Assembly: GCA_017503785.1 (NCBI GenBank)
Contig: JAFVSK010000018.1
Span: 1-64,000, forward strand
Source: Clostridia bacterium
Lineage (GTDB): Bacteria > Bacillota > Clostridia > Oscillospirales > Acutalibacteraceae
Length of the DNA: 64,000 nucleotides
Direction: 5' to 3'
The notes under the pieces are model-generated. The model made no database searches. It saw nothing but the letters and a program-made list of their open reading frames with translations, and was not told where the DNA came from. Both the position numbers and the translations under genes were made by a program. Positions 24,759 through 32,500 of the stretch are shown here, piece by piece. Numbering within the stretch: the first letter of the stretch is position 1; each line of letters opens with the position of its first letter.

Positions 24759-27113
24759 TTAATCGCGATATTCCTCAATGATATAGGTTTCGTAAATGTC
24801 GCCCTCTTGGATATCGGTGAATTTCTCCAGACCGATACCACATTCGTAGCCCTGGGCAACCTCGCGCTGGTCGTCCTTAAAGCGTTTGAGCGAGATCATC
24901 TTATCGTCGCCGATGATGATACCGTCGCGCACGATGCGCAGCAGGTCGTTACGGTAGACCTTGCCGTCGAGCACGTAGCAGCCGGCCACCAAGCCCACGC
25001 CGGTGATGCGGTAGACCTGACGGACTTCCGCACGGCCGTGCAGCACTTCACGCGTTTTGGGAGCGAGCATGCCCTTCATGGCCGCTTCGATCTCCTCGAG
25101 GCAGTCGTAGATGATGCGATACATACGCATGTCTACCTCGGCCTGCTCGGCGGCGGCTTGTGCCAACGGATCGGGGCGCACGTTGAAGCCCACGATGATG
25201 GCACCCGAGGCCTGAGCCAACATGACATCGTTTTCGCTGACGGCACCCACGGCACCGTGGATAACGCGAACGCGCACTTCCTCGTTGGTGAGCTTCTCCA
25301 ACGACTGGCGCAGCGCTTCCACCGAGCCCTGCACGTCGGCCTTGACGATAACAGGCAGCTCCTTGCGCTCGTTTTCCTGCATTTGGCTGAACAGGTTATC
25401 CAGCGTGACCTTTTGATATTGCTTAAACTGCTCTTCTTTCGCAGCAGTCTTACGCTGCTCCACCAGCTCACGCGCCAAGCGTTCGTCGCTGACGGCGTTA
25501 AATTCGTCGCCCGCCACGGGAACCTCGGCCAAGCCCATGATCTCAACCGGCACCGACGGACCGGCCGCGTTGACCTTGCGGCCCATATCGTCGGTCATGG
25601 CGCGAACACGGCCCACGGCCGTGCCGGCCACCACGATATCGCCCGAATGCAGGGTGCCGTTTTGCACCAGCAGCGTGGCAATGGGGCCGCGGCCCTTATC
25701 TAAGCGGGCTTCAATGACAACACCCTTCGCCGCACGGGAGGGGTTAGCCTTGAGCTCGCGCATTTCGGCAACCAACAGCACCGATTCCAGCAGCTGGTCG
25801 AGACCCATGCCGGTGTGTGCCGACACGGGAACGCAGATCACATCGCCGCCCCACTCCTCGGGTACCAGCTCGTATTCGGTGAGCTGCTGGAGGATGCGGT
25901 CGGGGTTGGCGGTGGGTTTATCCATTTTATTGATCGCAACCACGATGGCCACACCCGCAGCCTTGGCGTGGTTGATGGCTTCGATGGTTTGCGGCATGAT
26001 GCCGTCGTCGGCGGCGACAACCAGAATGGCAACGTCGGTGGCTTGCGCACCGCGGGCGCGCATGGCCGTGAACGCGGCGTGACCGGGCGTGTCGAGGAAG
26101 GTAACGGCCTGGCCGTTCACCTTGGCACGGTAGGCACCGATATGCTGGGTGATACCGCCCGCTTCGCCCGAGGTGACCTTGGTTTTGCGGATGGCGTCCA
26201 GAATGGAGGTCTTACCGTGGTCGACGTGGCCCATGACCACCACGACGGGATCACGCGGTTGAAGCTCGCTGTCGTCGTCCTCGTGGTCGTCGATGATGCG
26301 CTCCTCGATGGTGACAACCACCTCGCGCTCGACCTTGGCGTGGAACTCCTCGGCTACCAAGAATGCGGTGTCGAAATCGATCTCCTCGTTGGCAGTAACC
26401 ATCATGCCCAGCACCATCAGTTTTTTGATGACCTCGGCAACGGTGGCCTTTAAGCGCAGAGCCAGCTCGGAAACCGTGATGGTCTCGCCCACCGTGATGG
26501 TCATTTGCTTCTGCTTGCGCTCCATCTGAATACGGTTTAGGCGCTCGGCCTCGGTTTCGCGGCGGCGCTGCGGTTTCTTATACTGCTGCGATTTTTGGTT
26601 GATCTTTTGCTTTTTGATACCGCCGCCGTCGCCGCGCACACGGCTGGACGACTGTGCCATATCGTCGAAGCGTTCGTCGTACTTATCGCCCACGTTGGTT
26701 TGCACCGTGCGGGTATCGACCGTGCGACGTTCGATCTGTACACGGGGCTGGGGCGGGTTCTTTTGCTTTTTCTCCTGCTTTTGCGCAGCAGGCTTTACCT
26801 CATCGGCCGGCTTAGCCTCGGCCTTGACCTCGGCGGGGGCTTTCTCGGCAGCAGCCGCCTCAACAGCCGGAGCAGGCTTCTTCGCGGCCGTTTTTTCCTC
26901 GCGGCGGCGGTCGGCCTCGGCAAAGTATTCCTCTAAATTTTCTTGGTTGTGCTGTTGAGTCAGATAATCGAAAATGATATCCAGCTCATCCTCTTGCAGC
27001 GCGGTGGCACTCTTTTTGGGAGTTTCGGAGAATTTGGCAAGCAGGGCAATGATCTCCTTGCTTTGCACGCCGAAATCCTTGGCGACCTCGCTGACGCGAT
27101 ATTTAATCATCAT
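24759..27113 (-). CDS. infB: Translation initiation factor IF-2
   Basis: A 784-residue GTPase that joins initiator tRNA to the 30S subunit. The N-terminal IF2_N helix ([19 protein letters not shown]) is followed by a low-complexity Ala/Lys/Glu linker (about residues 60-190), a second IF2_N domain, then the G domain with [16 protein letters not shown] and NKMDK, and domains II-IV. The start is ATG 27,113, with gaggagg upstream and an in-frame ATG directly after. The long frame that extends further upstream runs inside ylxQ and is spurious. Confidence 0.97.
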   Translation of the reverse strand: MMIKYRVSEVAKDFGVQSKEIIALLAKFSETPKKSATALQEDELDIIFDYLTQQHNQENLEEYFAEADRRREEKTAAKKPAPAVEAAAAEKAPAEVKAEAKPADEVKPAAQKQEKKQKNPPQPRVQIERRTVDTRTVQTNVGDKYDERFDDMAQSSSRVRGDGGGIKKQKINQKSQQYKKPQRRRETEAERLNRIQMERKQKQMTITVGETITVSELALRLKATVAEVIKKLMVLGMMVTANEEIDFDTAFLVAEEFHAKVEREVVVTIEERIIDDHEDDDSELQPRDPVVVVMGHVDHGKTSILDAIRKTKVTSGEAGGITQHIGAYRAKVNGQAVTFLDTPGHAAFTAMRARGAQATDVAILVVAADDGIMPQTIEAINHAKAAGVAIVVAINKMDKPTANPDRILQQLTEYELVPEEWGGDVICVPVSAHTGMGLDQLLESVLLVAEMRELKANPSRAAKGVVIEARLDKGRGPIATLLVQNGTLHSGDIVVAGTAVGRVRAMTDDMGRKVNAAGPSVPVEIMGLAEVPVAGDEFNAVSDERLARELVEQRKTAAKEEQFKQYQKVTLDNLFSQMQENERKELPVIVKADVQGSVEALRQSLEKLTNEEVRVRVIHGAVGAVSENDVMLAQASGAIIVGFNVRPDPLAQAAAEQAEVDMRMYRIIYDCLEEIEAAMKGMLAPKTREVLHGRAEVRQVYRITGVGLVAGCYVLDGKVYRNDLLRIVRDGIIIGDDKMISLKRFKDDQREVAQGYECGIGLEKFTDIQEGDIYETYIIEEYRD

Positions 27114-27115
27114 AG

Positions 27116-27436
27116 TCAAGATTCCTCCTCTTGAACGGTAGTCAAAAGCGGGCGCAGTGCCCGGATAAAGCCTTGATCGGCGGTGGCAAGCACCGCAAGG
27201 GGCTTGTGGGAGCCGACGGCGTGTGCCGTTTCCTCCCTGGTGAGCGGCAGCCGATAAACGGGAATGTCGCCTGCTTGAAAGCACAGCTGGCGAACCGTGC
27301 GTTCGGATGCATCGGAGGCGAGCATGAGGAGCACCTGCGGTTCGCGGCAAAGGGCCACCACCGCATCGAACCCCGCGGTGAGCCGCCCACTGCGACGGCA
27401 CATGCCCAGCAGCCCGACAAGCTTACTCGTTGGCAT
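27116..27436 (-). CDS. ylxQ: Ribosomal L7Ae-like protein YlxQ
   Basis: A 106-residue L7Ae-family RNA-binding protein, normally binding kink-turn RNA. The core reads [20 protein letters not shown] with a later [15 protein letters not shown]. It overlaps the end of ylxR by 14 bases and precedes infB by two bases. Its position between ylxR and infB is conserved across Firmicutes; the exact role is unknown. Confidence 0.9.
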   Translation of the reverse strand: MPTSKLVGLLGMCRRSGRLTAGFDAVVALCREPQVLLMLASDASERTVRQLCFQAGDIPVYRLPLTREETAHAVGSHKPLAVLATADQGFIRALRPLLTTVQEEES

Positions 27437-27698
27437 GCTGTGCATACGCCTCCAATTCCTCGTATAACGCATCGGGAACGCGGCAGGCAAACGCCTTTTC
27501 CAGACGGCGCGCCTTACGCGCGCTTGCCAAGCACGCAGGATCGGTGCACACGTAGGCACCGCGACCGGATTTTTTGCCGGTGAGATCCAGTGAAAGCTCA
27601 CCCTCCGGACTTTTCACCACACGCACCAGCTGGTTCTTCGGTTTCATTTCACCGCAGCCGGTACATTTGCGGAGCGGTACACGTTTGATAGGCGCCAT
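27423..27698 (-). CDS. ylxR: YlxR (DUF448) nucleic-acid-binding protein
   Basis: A 91-residue DUF448 protein. The signature RKCTGCGEMKPKNQLVRVV is followed by SGRGAYVCTDPACLASARK. The family is thought to bind RNA and has been tied to RNase P or global regulation in some species. It lies 17 bases after nusA. Confidence 0.95.
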   Translation of the reverse strand: MAPIKRVPLRKCTGCGEMKPKNQLVRVVKSPEGELSLDLTGKKSGRGAYVCTDPACLASARKARRLEKAFACRVPDALYEELEAYAQHANE

Positions 27699-27715
27699 AC
27701 GGCCACCCCTTTTCC

Positions 27716-28786
27716 TTAATTTTCGGCGTCGTCTTCGCCGTAGAAGCCGCTTTCCGGACGGATATCAATTTTCCAGCCGGTAAGACGTGCGGCCAAACGA
27801 GCGTTCTGGCCCTTGTTGCCGATCGCCAGCGACAGCTGGGCATCCGGCACGGTAACGCGGCAGACCTTGGCGCCGTCGGGATCGACCTCGACACCCACGA
27901 CCTTGGCAGGAGCCAGCGCCGCTGCAATGAACTTTTCGGGATCTTCACTATACTCGATAATATCGATCTTTTCGCCGCCGAGTTCTTCCACGATCTCAGC
28001 TACACGAGCGCCCTTGGCACCAATGCAGGCACCCACGGCATCCACGTTTTCGTCGTGAGCGAGCACCGCCATTTTGGTGCGGGAGCCGGCCTCACGCGAT
28101 ACGGCCTTGATTTCGACCGTGCCGTCGAAGATCTCGGGAACCTGCATTTCAAACAAGCGCTTGACCAAGCCCGGATGCGTGCGGGAGATCAGCACGCGGG
28201 GGCCTTTTTCGGTGTCTTTCACATCCACCACGTAGACCTTGACGCGCATGCCCTCACGCAGCTCTTCGTCGCCCACCTGCTCGGTTTTGGGAAGCACGGC
28301 TTCGGACTTGCCGATCTCCACCGTGGCGGCGCCGGTGCGAGGATCGACGCGGCTGACCAGGGCGGTAACCAGCTCCTGATTATGGCGCTGGAACTCGATG
28401 AACTTCTGGCCACGCTCTGCCTCACGGATGCCCTGACGGATCACGTGCTTGGCGGTTTGCGCCGCGATGCGACCGAACTGACGGGTTTCCAGCTTGACCT
28501 CCACCGTGTCGCCCACAACGGCCGACTTGCGGTATTTTACCGCCTGCTCGGGCAAAATCTCCTCGCCGGGATTTACCACTTCGTCTACGACGCGCATAAA
28601 CATGGACACCGCAAACTCACCCGTGGCGGGATCCAGTTTCACCATCACGTTATCTTCCCCGCCGTAGTCTTTTTTCACTGCCAGCACGATAGCTGCTTGG
28701 ATCTTCTCCAGCAGGTACGCGCCGTCGATGCCTTTTTCCTTTTCCAGCAACCGCAGTGCCTCAAAAAATTCCGCATTACTACTCAT
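27716..28786 (-). CDS. nusA: Transcription termination/antitermination factor NusA
   Basis: A 356-residue RNA polymerase-bound factor. Domains in order: N-terminal domain (residues 1-~125), S1 (about 135-200), then KH1 and KH2 with GACIGAKGARVAEIVEELGGEKID and LAIGNKGQNARLAARLTGWKIDI. It lacks the C-terminal acidic repeats of proteobacterial NusA, as is normal in Firmicutes. It lies six bases after rimP. Confidence 0.97.
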   Translation of the reverse strand: MSSNAEFFEALRLLEKEKGIDGAYLLEKIQAAIVLAVKKDYGGEDNVMVKLDPATGEFAVSMFMRVVDEVVNPGEEILPEQAVKYRKSAVVGDTVEVKLETRQFGRIAAQTAKHVIRQGIREAERGQKFIEFQRHNQELVTALVSRVDPRTGAATVEIGKSEAVLPKTEQVGDEELREGMRVKVYVVDVKDTEKGPRVLISRTHPGLVKRLFEMQVPEIFDGTVEIKAVSREAGSRTKMAVLAHDENVDAVGACIGAKGARVAEIVEELGGEKIDIIEYSEDPEKFIAAALAPAKVVGVEVDPDGAKVCRVTVPDAQLSLAIGNKGQNARLAARLTGWKIDIRPESGFYGEDDAEN

Positions 28787-28792
28787 GTCGTG

Positions 28793-29311
28793 TCATTCCT
28801 CCGTTATTGTATCATCTTGGGTATCTTCATCCCAGAGATCGACAGCGCGAACTGCCGACAGCTCTTTCCGGGAAAATTGCCGAATTTCGCCGCTTTCCAG
28901 CTCGAGGGAAAGCGTATCGTCCGTGACTTCGGTGAGCAGGCCGACGAACTCCCGCAGACCGTTTTCCGCCGGGCGGATGAGCCGCGCCGTGACGGGCTCG
29001 CCGAGAAAGGCTTCAAAGTGCTCGGGGCGTGTGAGCTCCCGTTCGACACCGGGCGACATTACCTCGAGGCAATACGCCTGCGGAATGGGATCCTCCTTAT
29101 CGAGCACGGGGTTGATGAGGTGCGTGAGATCGACGCAATCGTTAATGGTGACACCGCCCTCTTTGTCGATGACGATGCGCAAGAACCAATCGGAGCCTTC
29201 TTTGACGAAGCGCACGTCCCACAATGACAGGCCCAGGCTTTCCGCCAACGGCTGCGCCAGCTCGCGACACACTGCCGCAATGCCGCCGCTGCCGCGTTTT
29301 TTCTCTGCCAT
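28793..29311 (-). CDS. rimP: Ribosome maturation factor RimP
   Basis: A 172-residue 30S maturation protein. Family motifs are LGLSLWDVRFVKEGSDWFLRI, INDCVDLTHLINPVLD and LEVMSPGVERELTRPEHFEAF. The start is ATG 29,311 with gaaaggag upstream; the longer frame reaches through the leader hairpin and promoter and is not credible. It is the first gene of the operon running to 21,770, and its ribosome site can pair with the leader hairpin's 3' arm. Confidence 0.95.
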   Translation of the reverse strand: MAEKKRGSGGIAAVCRELAQPLAESLGLSLWDVRFVKEGSDWFLRIVIDKEGGVTINDCVDLTHLINPVLDKEDPIPQAYCLEVMSPGVERELTRPEHFEAFLGEPVTARLIRPAENGLREFVGLLTEVTDDTLSLELESGEIRQFSRKELSAVRAVDLWDEDTQDDTITEE

Positions 29312-29334
29312 AGCGCTCTCCTTTCTACAAACAC

Positions 29335-29360
29335 AAAGGAGCGGGTTGCCCCACTCCTTT
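29335..29360 (-). promoter_or_regulatory. Leader hairpin before rimP with GCAA tetraloop
   Basis: On the minus strand an 11-bp stem (aaaggag, a U-G pair, ggg / ccc, g, ctccttt) is capped by GCAA. Its 3' arm ctccttt is also complementary to the rimP ribosome site aaaggag (29,318-29,324) ten bases on, so two pairings exclude each other. Confidence 0.7.
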
Positions 29361-29383
29361 ACTACCATACTATCACTATGGTT

Positions 29384-29412
29384 AGTATACCACACATTTT
29401 CAAAAAATGCAA
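29384..29412 (-). promoter_or_regulatory. Promoter of the rimP-truB operon
   Basis: Minus-strand TTGCAT (29,407-29,412), 17 bases, TATACT (29,384-29,389). The leader would be about 65 bases and contains the hairpin. Confidence 0.8.
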
Positions 29413-29457
29413 GCCTTTTTTACAGAAAGGCGAAAATGGGGCGGTGCTATTCCCTGC

Positions 29458-29486
29458 GTAGGGGCGATGTGGGCATCGCCCCCTAC
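29458..29486. repeat. Intergenic palindromic element
   Basis: gtaggggcgatg and catcgcccc-c-tac form an imperfect palindrome in the gap between the rimP operon promoter and the surface-protein gene. It looks like the dispersed intergenic palindromes seen in many gut Clostridia, but only one copy is in this window. Confidence 0.45.
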
Positions 29487-29558
29487 GATGTTGGTTTGAG
29501 GTTGTGCGAGTGCAACGGAACGACACGCAGGGCGTTCCCGCCGAAAGGCTTGCAAGAA

Positions 29559-29588
29559 AAGCGCCGCAGGCTTCTGCCTGCGGCGCTT
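29559..29588 (-). terminator. Terminator of the surface GH16 protein gene
   Basis: Stem aagcgccgcaggc / gcctgcggcgctt with a four-base loop; on the minus strand it is followed by ttttctt. Confidence 0.9.
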
Positions 29589-29594
29589 GGTGGT

Positions 29595-32500
29595 TTATTT
29601 TGCGTGCTTGCGTTTGCGCGTGAGCCACAAGGCGGCGGCACCCAGCACCGCAGCGGCCGTGGCGGCCGGCAACGCGGTGGTGGCACCGGTGGCGGGAGAT
29701 TGCTCCTCGTCCGTGCCGTTTTGAATGGCCAACGCGGCGGCCAGCAGCTCGTCGTACGACGGCTGACCCTGCGCCTTCAAGTAGGCGTTGATCTCCGCGC
29801 GGCGCGCATCCGTGAGCGCCTCCCACAGCGCCTGACCGGCCAGAACGTTCAGGTAGTTTTCTTCGGTGACAGCGGTGATGTTGTCGCCCCAGTCATCGGT
29901 GCAGTAGTTGTACCAGAACTGCTCGGGCTCGATATCCACGATCACGTCATCGGGATCGACTTCTTCCCCGTCCTCCGGATCGTCGGGCGATACCACAGAG
30001 CCGTCGCCCTGCCAAATACGCACATAGTCGAGCTCCATGGGATTCTTCTCGTGAGCGGAGAGGTACAGAATGTTAAACTGCCGGTCGATCAGCGTATAGA
30101 CGTCCTCGGTGGGAGTCAAGACACCGTTGATCTGATCGGGAGCATTCGGCTTGGGCTGTTCGCCCTCGCCCCACTTTTGCTCAAAGACCTTCTCGCCGTC
30201 GTAGTAGCCGGCAAGCTTGCCCTTTTCCCAACGGAAGCCCATTACGTGCCATTCCTCGTCGCCCAGGCCTTCCTGATAGCGGCCGCTCGAACCGGAGTTG
30301 GCGAACCACGCTGTTAAGCCGTCTGTGCTGTTTTCACAATCGTGCAGCGAGATGGTGTAGTAACCGCCCGGACGAGTAGGCCACTTGGCCGTATCAAGGC
30401 CCCAATACTCCATCCAGTCCATTTCAACGTAGCGCTTGTTCTTGCCTGCGATCTCCATGTGCTTTTCCATGGGGAACGACCAGACGGCCGGTACGTTGCC
30501 CACGTTGTGGACCTGCGCACCGTCAGCATCGACAACACGCAAGCGGAACTCCAGATAACCGGTGTTCCAGCTGAAGCCGTTGCCGGTGTTGATATCCATG
30601 GTGCTGAGCGTAATGTTGTTGGGCGTGCTGCCGCGGTGGAGCTTTAAGATACCGTCCTTCACGGTGTAATCGTCGGGCTGGGCGGTGCCGTTGCCCCACT
30701 TGGCGGTAACGTACCACTTGTAGCCATGGTCACCCGTGGCGTACTTGTCGATGGTCTTGTCGCTGTCGAAATCGTCGCTGAAGATGAGGTTGGTCATGCC
30801 GGCGACCTGTGCCTGCTCGGGCGCCTCAAGACGCTCGTTGGCAATACGCAGGTTGACCTGGCGCGTGTTGTTGGTATCGTCGATCTCCAGCACGGTGAGC
30901 GTGGGATTGACGTGTGCCGAAACGGTGTGATCGCCAAGGCCTGCTACCGTCCACGCGGTTTCGCTGATAACAATGGTGGAATCGCCGCTATCCAGCTCGC
31001 CGGTGTAGGTGATGGTTTGGATCACTTTACCGTCTAAGCAGATGTTCACATCGAACGACTGATCCCGCTTCATCTTATCTTCGCCCTGGTTGCGAATGGT
31101 GGTGGCAAAGGTGAGCTTATCGCCGGGTTTTACCTGGCTGTCGCCGCCGTCCCAAATGATGTTTTCGACCACCAGATCAACGAGCGAGGCCTTTTGAGCC
31201 AGAATGATATTATCAATATACACGGGGCCGTTGCCGCTCGCCAGTGCAAACGTGAGCGTGAGCGACGTGGGCGCAGTTGCGCCGGTTTTGAATTCGTAGG
31301 TGAGCTTCTTCCAGTAGGAGGATTCACCGGTGAGGTCGTCTACCAGTTTCGTGGTACCGTCGGCCAGCACCACGCTTGCCTTGCTCTTGTTCGGCGTGCG
31401 ATAACGCACGAACAGCTGATATTCGGTTTCCGGCTTGAATTCGCCGTTGATGACCTGCGACAGCGTGGCACCGGGAACGAGCTGCGCGGCAATCGAATTG
31501 GAAACGCCTGCACCCTCGGCCGTGGCGGCACCGTCGGCAAAGGTCCAGCTGGTGTCATTCTTCTTGTCGAACGTACCGTTTTGTACGTAGGTTTCGTTGC
31601 CGCTGACCGTAACGGTGCAGCTGGCGCTCTTGCCGTTTTTGGTGGTACCCGTGATGATGGCCGTACCCTTGCCAACGCCGGTGACCACGCCGTATTCCAC
31701 GGTGGCAACGTCTTCGTTGGAGGAGGTCCAAACCATCTGGTTGGTGTCGCCGTCAACAGGCGTGGCGTGTGCCGCCAGCGCACCCGTGCGACCGGGAATG
31801 AGCGTTAAGGTGTTCTTGCTGAGCGTAATGCTTTCGGCCGCAACACCGCTGTTATACAGTTTCAGACTGATATTGTCGATAACGGCGCTCTCATCGCCCT
31901 CATCGTCGCACACGATACCGAGATCCCAGTTGGTGTTGAGCGCCATATCGGCAGGCGTGGTGAAGATCTTGGTAGCGGTCTTCCACACCTTTTTACCGGT
32001 GGAGGTGTACACGTTATCGAAGCCCATGGTGCCCGACCACAAACGGATGCTGCCGTTGGGCGCCGCTAAATAATCGAACGTGATGATATAGGTTGTGCCG
32101 GGATCCAGCGGAAGCGCTTTGCGGTAGTAGGTGGTGGTTTTTGACTTGCCGCTGGTGTTGTGCATACGCAAGCCCCAGCTGCCGTCCTTACCGATGCCGG
32201 GAAGGATCAGCTCGTTCAAATCGGCGTCGGCGTTGTAATACAGGGTGTTACCCAGCTCGAAGTCGCCGTTGGTGAGCAGGTTCGCATAGGGGTTGATGGT
32301 AACGGTGGCCGTTGCCGTTTTGTTCTTGTCGTTGGTGACGGTGATGGTGACACTGCCGCTCTTAGCCACGGCCGTTACGTTACCCTCTTGGTCGACCGAT
32401 ACCACGTTGGGATCGGAACTGGACCAGGTAACGGCGCCCATGTTGGAAAGCTCGGGCACGGCCGACACCTTCAGCGTGGAGGTGCCGTTCGGCAACAACT

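Noticed and set aside
24312..25703. A 463-codon plus-strand frame opposite infB and rbfA
   Set aside because: It runs antisense across two conserved genes and their junction; no start signals.
27114..27401. N-terminal extension of IF-2
   Set aside because: It lies entirely inside ylxQ in another frame; the IF2_N domain and ribosome site set the start at 27,113.
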